The translations under genes were made by a program, and so were the position numbers. From NCBI RefSeq assembly GCF_009495745.1, contig NZ_WIDQ01000025.1, positions 1 through 39,716 of the forward strand: a DNA stretch of 39,716 nucleotides. Reading direction: 5' to 3'. The notes below the pieces were generated by a model. The model did not search any database, was not told where the DNA came from, and was given only the letters and a program-made list of their open reading frames with translations. Positions 24,374 through 31,869 of the stretch are shown here, in pieces. Position 1 is the first letter of the stretch. Every line of letters begins with the position of its first letter. Source of the stretch: Niveispirillum sp. SYP-B3756 (GTDB lineage Bacteria > Pseudomonadota > Alphaproteobacteria > Azospirillales > Azospirillaceae).

Positions 24374-24789
24374 TTTCAAACCGCCCCCTACAGACATTAT
24401 TGCCCCCAGCACAAAATTACCTGGCACGCCCGATCCGACTTACTTCGATATCGGGAGTATCAAACCGGTTCGGCCTTCGCAATGAAGATAGCGTCATCGA
24501 CGCATAGCGCAACACAGGATTGTTGCTTCGCCCCACAGACCAGCCCAATATCCAAAAGCCGTGACATTCTGGCATTCATTCAGGTAGAAGCCTGGATTGC
24601 GCATCGCCGTTTGCGGGGTTGCCGGATCAAGGCTGCTCATTCGGCATCGGGTCAGATCTGCGACGATCCGGACTGTTATCGTTGCGTGAGTATCCGAATC
24701 ACTTTAGATTGTGTAAATCGACGGGTGTAATGGTTCGTTCAGCCCATCCGTCGGCCTTGATTTAGCTCTCGTGCCTCCTTGAGGATCAG
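24374..24789. other. Divergent intergenic region between the beta-barrel gene and the Ala/Gln-rich gene
   Basis: About 416 bp with no gene that I can support. It must hold promoters for both neighbours. AT-rich patches near 24700-24735 (TTTAGATTGTGTAAATC) are candidates for the rightward promoter. GAGGA just before 24790 is a good ribosome binding site. The word GAGTATC occurs twice (24455 and 24689 areas), perhaps by chance. Confidence 0.45.
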
Positions 24790-25890
24790 ATGCCGACACC
24801 TCGCCTCACCCTTCGTGGCCTGCTGCTTGCGGGTGCTGCCCTGATGACGGGAGCAGCCTCCCTTCTGGTCATGCCCATTCAGGCCCAGGCCCAGCAGGCA
24901 GCGAACCAGGCCAATCTGCTGGCCAACCTTCCCCCTGCCCTGCGTGCGGCAGTGACCACGGGCAATGGCCAGGCCGTGGCCCAGGCCATCAATACCCTGT
25001 CGGGTGGCAATCCCCAGCGCTCGGCAGCATTGGCGGATCAGGTGGTGCGCGCGGCAGAGCAGATGCTGGCCACCAACCCGTCGGCCGCCATCGCTGCGGC
25101 TTCAGCTGCGGTGGAGACAGTGCGCAGCAGCCCTGTCCAGACCTCCTCACCGCAGCAGACCCAGAGCGTGGTGACCACGGCGGCCCGTATCTTTGTGGCC
25201 CCCGCTGCCCTTCAGGTGGCCCCGGTTCAGGCAGCGGCCCTGGCAAGTTCCACCTTGCAGGTGGCCATTACCACCAACAATGCATCCGTGGTCGCCACGG
25301 TGGCACAGGCCGCCGTTTCCACGGCTGAACGCATGGTGCAAAGTAATCCCGCTGGCGCCGTGCAACTGGCCAGCCAGTCGGTGCAGGCTGTCGCCCAGAC
25401 CTCGGTGAGCCAAGGCGCGCCACAACAGACCATGTCTGTCGCCACCTCAGCGGCCCGCATCATTGTCCAGCCCGCCGCCCAGCAGGCCTCCCCGCAGGCC
25501 GTGGCGGCCATGGCCGTGTCTGTGGCCCAGACGGTGAGCAACCCCGTCGTTTACCAGTCCTCCCCGCAGGCGGCTGTGGCGGCCATGTCCAGCGCCTATA
25601 CTGCCAGCACGTCGCAGAGCATCGTTGCGGCGGCACCGCAGGCGGCCGGTACTGTTACGACAACCCTGAACCAGGCCAGCACCAACACGGCCCTGAACCA
25701 GAGCAACGCAGCCAACGCCGCTCAGGTCAATGCCATCCTGGCCCGTCCTTCGGCCATAACGCCCCAGCAGCAGGCCACCCAGACCCAGACGGCACAGCAG
25801 CCCACGACCCAGCAAAACACCAACCAGCAGACCAATAATCCCCCGGTCGTGGTGGAAGAAAACCCCATCCTGACAGGTAGCCCAACCTGA
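24790..25890 (+). CDS. Secreted Ala/Gln/Val/Ser-rich repeat protein of unknown function
   Basis: A 366-residue product with a clear signal peptide (LRGLLLAGAALMTGAASLLV, cleavage after the QAQAQ stretch). The mature protein is low complexity. It contains an exact 90-residue period: AEQMLATNPSAA at 89 matches AERMVQSNPAGA at 179, PQQTQSV at 121 matches PQQTMSV at 211, and AARIFVAPAA at 131 matches AARIIVQPAA at 221. A third, degenerate part follows near 255-290, and the tail (about 310-350) is Gln/Thr/Asn-rich. There is no Cys. It lies alone on the plus strand between two export genes and ends in a strong terminator, so it is its own unit. An adhesin, matrix or export-linked protein is a guess from context. 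Confidence 0.8.
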   Translation: MPTPRLTLRGLLLAGAALMTGAASLLVMPIQAQAQQAANQANLLANLPPALRAAVTTGNGQAVAQAINTLSGGNPQRSAALADQVVRAAEQMLATNPSAAIAAASAAVETVRSSPVQTSSPQQTQSVVTTAARIFVAPAALQVAPVQAAALASSTLQVAITTNNASVVATVAQAAVSTAERMVQSNPAGAVQLASQSVQAVAQTSVSQGAPQQTMSVATSAARIIVQPAAQQASPQAVAAMAVSVAQTVSNPVVYQSSPQAAVAAMSSAYTASTSQSIVAAAPQAAGTVTTTLNQASTNTALNQSNAANAAQVNAILARPSAITPQQQATQTQTAQQPTTQQNTNQQTNNPPVVVEENPILTGSPT

Positions 25891-25928
25891 GGCCGGTTCC
25901 ATTCCTGCTTCTTGTTGATAGAATCCAA

Positions 25929-25972
25929 TAACAATAAAGGCACCGACCCACCAGTCGGTGCCTTTATTGTTA
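25929..25972. terminator. Strong bidirectional terminator
   Basis: A perfect 19-bp inverted repeat (25929-25947 and 25954-25972) around the loop CCACCA. The GC core GGCACCGAC/GTCGGTGCC is flanked by AATAAA on one side and TTTATT on the other, so it can end transcripts from both the plus-strand repeat protein gene and the minus-strand export lipoprotein gene. Confidence 0.85.
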
Positions 25973-26020
25973 GCAGGGTGCGGAGAACCAGGCAGATGGC
26001 TCCAGATCATATTTCCGCTA

Positions 26021-26067
26021 GAGCGGATCGCAGAAAAGCGGAATCGCTTTGGAGTGTGAATCCGCTC
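26021..26067. repeat. Nested palindromic intergenic repeat
   Basis: Outer arms GAGCGGAT (26021-26028) and ATCCGCTC (26060-26067) enclose an inner stem AAAGCG-GAAT-CGCTTT (26035-26050). It resembles the dispersed GCGGAATCGCTTT-type palindromes found between genes in some alphaproteobacteria. It lies between the terminator and the end of the export lipoprotein gene. Confidence 0.5.
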
Positions 26068-26137
26068 GCTGAACAGGGACTTAGAGCCGGAAACACGATC
26101 TGGAGCTGGCGTTGGTCCCGATTAAACGCAATGGGTT

Positions 26138-26737
26138 TTAGAACCGGCGTTCGCGCACACGGATAATGTCGCCCGGTAGGATCGGGGTCAACTCGTCGGC
26201 CCGGAACTCTTCCTGCTTGCCCTTGTTGGAACGCACCAGGATCACGTCATTCTCCAGCGCGCGGTAATCATAGCCACCGGCCCGGGCGATGGCGCTCAGC
26301 ACAGTCATGCCGATCGTATAGGGGAACTCACCCGGCTGCCGCACCTCGCCCAGCACATAGAAGGGGCGGAAGGTCTGAACCTCAACCGATACGTTCGGGG
26401 ATTGCAGCAGATTGTTGTTGATCAGCGCCTGCTGGATACGGCGTCCCAGTTCATTGGCGGTCACGCCGCTGGCCCGGATATTGCCGACCAGCGGCAAGGT
26501 GATGTTGCCACTTGGATCGACAGTCAAATCCCCGGACAGGTTATCCTGGTTGAAGACCGTAACCCGAACCATGTTGCCAGCTTCCAACATGTACCCGTCG
26601 GCGGGGTTGACGATGGTGGTTGGCGCCTTATCCGTGGGCAGGTCCCGTTGACCGGGACTACCGCACGCGGTCATAACAAGGCAGAGCCCGGCAACCAGAA
26701 AAGTCTGGACCGGATTTTTCGAGAAACCGAACCACAT
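26138..26737 (-). CDS. Short polysaccharide export lipoprotein (OPX/Wza family, lacking the outer-membrane helix domain)
   Basis: A 199-residue lipoprotein: signal sequence with lipobox VMTAC and lipidated C25. The Poly_export domain runs from about 45 to 120 (DGYMLEAGNMVRVTVFNQDN, then GNITLPLVGNIRASGVTANE), followed by one SLBB domain (FYVLGEVRQPGEFPYTIGMT). It ends in PGDIIRVRERRF. E. coli Wza is about 379 residues, so the extra SLBB domain and the C-terminal membrane-spanning helix are absent. GAGGAGC lies a few bases ahead of ATG 26737. It forms the periplasmic channel for the polysaccharide and probably needs a separate barrel. Confidence 0.93.
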   Translation of the reverse strand: MWFGFSKNPVQTFLVAGLCLVMTACGSPGQRDLPTDKAPTTIVNPADGYMLEAGNMVRVTVFNQDNLSGDLTVDPSGNITLPLVGNIRASGVTANELGRRIQQALINNNLLQSPNVSVEVQTFRPFYVLGEVRQPGEFPYTIGMTVLSAIARAGGYDYRALENDVILVRSNKGKQEEFRADELTPILPGDIIRVRERRF

Positions 26738-26870
26738 ATATGCGTGCTCCTCAGAATCAATCTTCCCTTGTCAGGCCCATGCCCGATGCGACTCACCAAA
26801 GGTGGTACTATCCCGCTTGCCTGCTTTGCAAGCCGACATGCCGGATATTGACCAAGCCCGGGGAATTAGC

Positions 26871-27668
26871 ATGATCTTTGCCCGTCTACGCAAGGCCTTC
26901 GGCAGGGATTCCACGCCTGATACCCCTTCCTTGCCTGCCAAGCCAGCCATTCCGCCCGGCCAGCTCGTTTACGCCATCGGTGATATCCACGGTGAGGTCG
27001 ATCTGCTGCGGCGTCTGCTGGAGCGGGTACGCCAGGATATGGCGCAACGTTCCGATCTGGCGGCCACGGTTGTCTTCCTGGGCGACTATATTGATCGCGG
27101 CCCCGACAGCCGGGGCGTCCTGGAACTATTACTGTCCGATCCGTTACCGGGGGCCAGGCTGCGTTTTTTGCGCGGCAACCATGAACAGACCATGCTGGAA
27201 TTCCTGGTCGATCCGCTGGCGGCTGCCGACTGGCTGCGCTTCGGCGGGGTGGAGACGTTGAGCAGCTATGGTGTGCGTGCTCCACCCGGTCCCCTGGAGC
27301 CTGACCGGCTGAGACAACTGGCAGCAAGTCTGGCCGAACGGCTTCCGCCTGCCCATCTGTCATTCCTGCAAAACACCACCTTCATGGCAGCTGTGGGAGA
27401 TTATGCCTTTGTCCATGCCGGCATCCGCCCCGGTATCGCCCTTAACCGGCAAAAGCAGGATGATCTGCTCTGGATCCGTGAGGAGTTCCTCGACAAGCCG
27501 TTCCAGTCCAGCCATGTCATCGTGCATGGCCATACCATCACCGATGAACCCGAGCTGCTGCCTCATCGTATCGGACTGGATACCGGGGCCTACGCGTCCG
27601 GTATCCTGACTGCCCTGATCCTGCAGGGGCAAGAGCGCGAGGTGATGCAGGTGCAGCGGGGAGGATAG
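26871..27668 (+). CDS. PPP-family metallophosphatase (serine/threonine or tyrosine protein phosphatase)
   Basis: A 265-residue phosphatase with the three metal-binding signatures GDIHG (37-41), GDYIDRG (71-77) and GNHE (102-105). A later HAGIRPGI and VHGHT complete the two-metal site. Bacterial members of this type can remove phosphate from Ser/Thr and Tyr. ATG 26871 is chosen; the longer frame from 26802 adds residues not typical of the family. It is divergent from the export lipoprotein gene. No low-molecular-weight tyrosine phosphatase (Wzb) is present in the cluster, so this enzyme may dephosphorylate the tyrosine kinase; that is inference. Confidence 0.92.
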   Translation: MIFARLRKAFGRDSTPDTPSLPAKPAIPPGQLVYAIGDIHGEVDLLRRLLERVRQDMAQRSDLAATVVFLGDYIDRGPDSRGVLELLLSDPLPGARLRFLRGNHEQTMLEFLVDPLAAADWLRFGGVETLSSYGVRAPPGPLEPDRLRQLAASLAERLPPAHLSFLQNTTFMAAVGDYAFVHAGIRPGIALNRQKQDDLLWIREEFLDKPFQSSHVIVHGHTITDEPELLPHRIGLDTGAYASGILTALILQGQEREVMQVQRGG

Positions 27669-27693
27669 AAGCCGGTGGTGCGCGGCACAGCAT

Positions 27694-27723
27694 GAGCTGT
27701 TTCCGGTTCGCCGGAAACAGCTC
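27694..27723. terminator. Stem-loop between convergent phosphatase and flippase genes
   Basis: A perfect 13-bp stem, GAGCTGTTTCCGG (27694-27706) and CCGGAAACAGCTC (27711-27723), closed by a TTCG tetraloop. It sits between the two convergent stops and touches the stop codon of the flippase gene. No long T-run follows, so termination strength is uncertain. Confidence 0.65.
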
Positions 27724-29129
27724 TAACCGCGTCGGTCCCGCCACAGGCGGTAAAGGGCCAGCGGATCGGCCAGGGCAGCGAGAAAGCCCGGCAGATCATC
27801 GCCGCTTTCCCGCACGCTGGCCCGAATCACCGGCACGGCCAGCAGCAATTCGCAAAACAGCAGGGCCGCCGCGATGCCCGTCAGCCCTGCCAGCCAGGCC
27901 CCGGCATAGCAGGCCGGAACCGCCAGCAGGCTGACCACCAGCGTCAGGCCGGCAGCGCCCCCGTGCCGGTTGCTGGCGGTCAGCACCACCAGCGCCATTG
28001 ACCCAAGCCCGCTCACCAGCCCTGCCAGCAGCAGCAGCAGGAACATCGTCTGGTCCAGGACGATCTGATTGCCCGTCCAGAGATGATAAGCAAAAGGCCC
28101 CAGCAGCCAGAGCCCGGCCAGGGCGACAAGCCCCAGCCACAGCCCCGCCTTCACAGCCGTGCGGTTGATGAGCCGTACCCGCGCCATGGCCTTTTCTCCA
28201 AAGGCCCGTGACATTTCCGGCCAGGTGGAGGTTCCGATGATGTTGTTGGCCAGTTGGGCCAGCCGTGCCAGGGTGCGGCCGGTGGCCAGGGCTGCCGCCG
28301 CTGACGGGCCCAGCAGCATTCCGGCGATCATCAGGGGTGCCTGCTGGTTGCAGGCAGCCGCCAGGGGAAAGCCCACGTAGGAAAGTGCCGGCCGGGCCAT
28401 CTGGCGCAGGCTTTCCCTGTCCGCATCGCGCCAACCGATGGCCAGCCAGGGGGAACAGCGCCGCAAGCCGATGGCCAGAACCAGCAGCCCGGCAGCCTGT
28501 ACCGCCGCCATTACCCCCGCCACTGCCAGCATTCCGCCGCCAGCCAGCAGCACCAGCGCCATGATGATGAATTCCGTCAGGCGGACCAGATTGGAGAGAT
28601 GATTGCCGATGGCATAATGACCATCGCAGCGGAAGGCGACAATCAGCCCGCCCGCCAGCAGCACCAGCCACATGCGCAGCACCAGCAGGGCCAGTACGAT
28701 GTCCACGGTCCCTTCATCCAGCAGGACCAGACCGAACCATTGCCGCAGCGGCAGTGCCAGTGCCAGCGCCAGCAAGGGCAGCAGCAGCAGCGGGCCCAGG
28801 GCGGCCAATGCGGCCAAGCTGGTCTGAAACAGCCGCTGGGCTGCTGCCCGGTCGCCCACCACGACCGCCATGACCATCAGGTTGGCTGCCGCCGCCGACA
28901 GGCCCAGATCACCGGCCACCAGATAATTGGGGATGGAGCTGACCAGCAGCCATTCCCCCATGCCGGTAGCCCCCCAGGCACCCAGCAGCAAAGGCACACT
29001 GGCAAGCTGGATCACCAGATTGATGATCTGGCCAAAGACATTGGCGGTTATACCCTGCTGCAACCGGCGAATGACACTCAAAGGGGGGGGCTCCGGTTCG
29101 GAAGGGCAGGGGTAAAGGGTGGATGCCAC
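27723..29129 (-). CDS. Wzx-type lipid-linked oligosaccharide flippase
   Basis: A 468-residue polytopic protein with about 12-14 helices. The opening RLQQGITANVFGQIINLVIQ, then WGATGMGEWLLVSSIPNYLV and DLGLSAAAANLMV, is typical of the polysaccharide/MOP flippase family. It would move the undecaprenyl-linked repeat unit across the inner membrane for polymerisation. The frame begins with GTG 29129; TTG codons before RLQQG are alternatives because the first about 18 residues are Pro-rich and poorly typical. It diverges from a unit of four plus-strand genes. Confidence 0.9.
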   Translation of the reverse strand: MASTLYPCPSEPEPPPLSVIRRLQQGITANVFGQIINLVIQLASVPLLLGAWGATGMGEWLLVSSIPNYLVAGDLGLSAAAANLMVMAVVVGDRAAAQRLFQTSLAALAALGPLLLLPLLALALALPLRQWFGLVLLDEGTVDIVLALLVLRMWLVLLAGGLIVAFRCDGHYAIGNHLSNLVRLTEFIIMALVLLAGGGMLAVAGVMAAVQAAGLLVLAIGLRRCSPWLAIGWRDADRESLRQMARPALSYVGFPLAAACNQQAPLMIAGMLLGPSAAAALATGRTLARLAQLANNIIGTSTWPEMSRAFGEKAMARVRLINRTAVKAGLWLGLVALAGLWLLGPFAYHLWTGNQIVLDQTMFLLLLLAGLVSGLGSMALVVLTASNRHGGAAGLTLVVSLLAVPACYAGAWLAGLTGIAAALLFCELLLAVPVIRASVRESGDDLPGFLAALADPLALYRLWRDRRG

Positions 29130-29237
29130 CTGTCAGGGCGGGTACAATTTAATCATGTTGTTGGGACGCACTTGCCCCTTTCATCGCAGAATGGGCTATA
29201 CGTCAAGCGCCTGCAGATTGCAGAGAGTCAATGAGCG

Positions 29238-29507
29238 ATGACAGGATCGGCTGAGCAGACAATGCGGGGTTGCTTTGTGCAATATGGCTGCGGCTGGACA
29301 GCACCACCCGGCTGGCACAATTTCGATGCATCGCCGACCTTGCGGTTTGAGCGATTGCCGTTGGTCGGCCGCCTGTACAGCAAGAATGGCCGCCGTTTCC
29401 CGGATAATGTTCGCTATGGCGATATTGTGCGGGGGCTGCCCCTGGCACCGGGCCGCTTTCATTTTGGTGATGGCTGGCCGGAACTTGCCATGCAGGCGCA
29501 GAAATAG
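29238..29507 (+). pseudogene. Class I methyltransferase reduced to its N- and C-terminal ends
   Basis: The 89-codon frame starts like a SAM-dependent methyltransferase: CFVQYGCGWTAPPGWHNFDA, then SPTLRFERLPLVGRLYSKNG and NVRYGDIVRGLPLAPG. YGCG is the SAM motif I. In intact relatives this is followed by a SHVLEHL region and another 120-150 residues. Here the frame jumps straight to RFHFGDGWPELAMQAQK and a stop, which looks like the C-terminus of the same family. An in-frame internal deletion is the simplest reading. The product lacks most of the SAM fold and should be inactive. It is followed 40 bp later by the GT-D-like gene. Confidence 0.6.
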
Positions 29508-29547
29508 CACGGCAGGCACCGCCGTCCTGATACGGACAAGGAATGTC

Positions 29548-30522
29548 ATGATTTCCCCCCGCCATCTGTTGAGCCAGAAAGCCATCAACCGACTGCGCAA
29601 GCTGGCCAATATCCTGGATCCAGGATATCGGTTGCGCCAGATGCCGCGTACCGCGCGCGGCATCTGGTTCCGCCGAAACCATTCGGTTCTGGAACAGGTA
29701 GCGGCTAACAGCGCCATTGCCGAGATATTGATCCAGGGTCAGCCCGCGGCCCTGGGCAAGATCGGCAATACAGAATTACGGGTGGTCATGCAATGGCTGG
29801 CCCAGGGAAAACGCGAGACAGCTCGTTTCCTGCCAGGTCTGCGCGAAGAAGCCTTTGTCGGGGCCGGCATCTTTCCCGCCACGGACGAGGGCATGGTGGA
29901 TTTCTGCCGTCTGTGGCTGGACGCGCTGGGGTCGCTGGATCTGCTGGCCGTCTGGCACAATGCGGGGGAGGCGTTGCTGGCCGACAGTTGCTGCCCCAAG
30001 GCACTCTATGTGCGGGAGGAAGATTATTACCCCTATCTGCATGAAAATCCGTGGAGCCGCCATTTGGCCGGGCGTCGGGTACTGGTGGTGACCCCCTTTG
30101 CCCGTACCGTCCGCCAGCAATTCGCCCAGCGGACCCTGATTTGGGAGAAGCACCCTTTGGTTTTGCCGGATTGCACCCTGGATGTGCTGCCGGTGCCCTT
30201 CAGCCCGGCCCTGGTACCGGCGGGTGAGCCAAGCTGGACGGAACGTCTGCAACGCCTGATGGGGGCCATGGCGGAACGGTCATTCGACATTGCCATCATC
30301 GGGGCCGGTGGCCTGTCCCTGCCCCTGGTGGCCAAAGCCAAGGCCATGGGCCGGATCGGCATCCATCTGGGGGGGGCAACCCAGATGCTGTTTGGCATCC
30401 GCGGTCGGCGTTTCGATGCCGACCCGGATACAGTCGCTCTGATAAACCCCCATTGGACCCGCCCCTTGCCGGAGGAAACCCCTGCCGCCGTTGGTCTGGT
30501 GGAGAATGCAGCCTATTGGTGA
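29548..30522 (+). CDS. Putative GT-D-like glycosyltransferase of polysaccharide clusters
   Basis: A 324-residue soluble protein. Two regions are telling: ALGKIGNTELRVVMQWL (69-85), which resembles the RxGxxE-type entry of GT-D (DUF1792) enzymes, and DIAIIGAGGLSLPLVAKAKA then GIHLGGATQMLFGIRGRRFD (247-290), a motif I associate with a conserved family seen in exopolysaccharide and LPS gene clusters. A transfer reaction is therefore likely, but no member that I can name has this exact role. AAGGA precedes ATG 29548; the frame extends upstream over the methyltransferase remnant, which is not part of it. Confidence 0.65.
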   Translation: MISPRHLLSQKAINRLRKLANILDPGYRLRQMPRTARGIWFRRNHSVLEQVAANSAIAEILIQGQPAALGKIGNTELRVVMQWLAQGKRETARFLPGLREEAFVGAGIFPATDEGMVDFCRLWLDALGSLDLLAVWHNAGEALLADSCCPKALYVREEDYYPYLHENPWSRHLAGRRVLVVTPFARTVRQQFAQRTLIWEKHPLVLPDCTLDVLPVPFSPALVPAGEPSWTERLQRLMGAMAERSFDIAIIGAGGLSLPLVAKAKAMGRIGIHLGGATQMLFGIRGRRFDADPDTVALINPHWTRPLPEETPAAVGLVENAAYW

Positions 30523-30591
30523 GAGAAATATGTGTTGCGCTGGACAAATTGATGCCTGGCAAGATACGACAGGGGGCACCGCGGATATTTC

Positions 30592-31869
30592 ATGACCATG
30601 AGCACTCATATAGTCCCACGCGCGGCGAGGGGCTGGACCATCCAGCCCTGGCCGGTTCTTTGCTTGGTGACGGGAATCGCCTCTCTGACGGATTTTCAGA
30701 TCGTCGGCCGTATCATGGGGACGGAAGTCCTGGGCATCCTGTTCGTTCTGGGGCTTGCCATGTTCGGTCGGCCCCCCATGCCAGATCGGTTGACCACCCG
30801 ATTGATCGGATTGGCCCTGCTATGGCTGGTGGCGCAGTTTGTCAGCGATCTGGTTAACCAATCCCGTTGGGACAATAGCTTGCGCGGGTTGGCGCGTGCT
30901 GGTGCCACCATGATCATGCTGTATGGCCTGCATGTCATGCTGGGAAACCGGGTGCGGCGGGTGCATGTGATGTTTCTGGGGCTGGCCATCGGTGGTTGTG
31001 TGGCGCCTTTGCTTGCCCAAGAAGGGGAGGATTTCGGCGATCCTTGGAAATTCGGCTATGGAACCCCTGTTACCATGTTCTGCATGGTGGCTGCGACTTG
31101 GTTGTGGCGGCTGCGGCTGCGGTCGCTGGCGCTGCTGCCCCCCCTCCTTATTGCCCTGGTGAATATTTTCCTGGGCTATCGCAGCATGGCCGGCATTGCC
31201 CTGGCCGTTTTCTTCATTCAGATGCTGGTGATTATTTTCGGCACCCTGCATGTGGTCACCGGGCGGCAGGCCCTGTTTCTGTCATTGCTGGCTGGCGGCT
31301 TGGTGGGGGGAATTATTCCCTTATATGGTGTGGCAGCAGAGGCGGGATGGCTGGGGGAGGGACAACAGGAACGCTATCTGGAACAGGTGAATGATCAATA
31401 TGGTATCCTGCTGTCGGGACGCACCGAATGGCGTATTGCACCCCTGGCCTTTCTGGAAAAGCCGCTGCTGGGCCATGGTTCCTGGGCGGAGGATGAGCGC
31501 TACGCCCAGATGTCATGGGAGATTTTTACCGGCTCCACGGAAGCCATGCCCCCCGGTTTTTCCATGCTGATCCCCAGCCATTCCCATTTATTGGGTGCCT
31601 TGGTGGAGGGGGGAATCCTCTCCGGCCTGTTCTGGTTCATGGTGCTGTTTTTGCTGGGCCACAGCGTGATCACCCTGGTTCGTCATCCAATACTGATCGA
31701 TCCCATTATCAGTTTCGTGCTGTTCTGCCTGGGTTGGGCGGTGCTGTTTTCCCCCTATGGTCTCGGCAACCGTGTCTTCGCCTGCTTTGCCATTATCACC
31801 ATGACGGTGCTGCTACAGCAGGCCCGTCAGTTGGAACAATCATCCGCCCGCTTGCCGAGAGTGCCATGA
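30592..31869 (+). CDS. Second O-antigen polymerase/ligase-like membrane protein (Wzy type)
   Basis: A 425-residue protein with 10-12 hydrophobic helices and a large loop. The family pattern appears as FGYGTPVTMFCMVAATWLW, FLGYRSMAGIALAVF and, in the loop, LLSGRTEWRIAPLAFLEKPL then LGHGSWAEDERY with PSHSHLLGALVEGGILSG. It shares little visible sequence with the protein at 18667. One of the two may polymerise the repeat and the other ligate or terminate. It sits 69 bp after the GT-D-like gene and overlaps the GT2 gene by 4 bp (ATGA). Confidence 0.87.
   Translation: MTMSTHIVPRAARGWTIQPWPVLCLVTGIASLTDFQIVGRIMGTEVLGILFVLGLAMFGRPPMPDRLTTRLIGLALLWLVAQFVSDLVNQSRWDNSLRGLARAGATMIMLYGLHVMLGNRVRRVHVMFLGLAIGGCVAPLLAQEGEDFGDPWKFGYGTPVTMFCMVAATWLWRLRLRSLALLPPLLIALVNIFLGYRSMAGIALAVFFIQMLVIIFGTLHVVTGRQALFLSLLAGGLVGGIIPLYGVAAEAGWLGEGQQERYLEQVNDQYGILLSGRTEWRIAPLAFLEKPLLGHGSWAEDERYAQMSWEIFTGSTEAMPPGFSMLIPSHSHLLGALVEGGILSGLFWFMVLFLLGHSVITLVRHPILIDPIISFVLFCLGWAVLFSPYGLGNRVFACFAIITMTVLLQQARQLEQSSARLPRVP

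Noticed and set aside
24482-24730. An 82-codon frame in the divergent region before the Ala/Gln-rich gene
   Set aside because: No ribosome binding site and an irregular composition with many Cys and Ser. The region is better explained as promoter DNA.
31515-31865. A longer start for the GT2 gene, within the second polymerase-like gene
   Set aside because: The extra residues overlap a clear membrane protein in another frame, and ATG 31866 gives the standard GT2 N-terminus.
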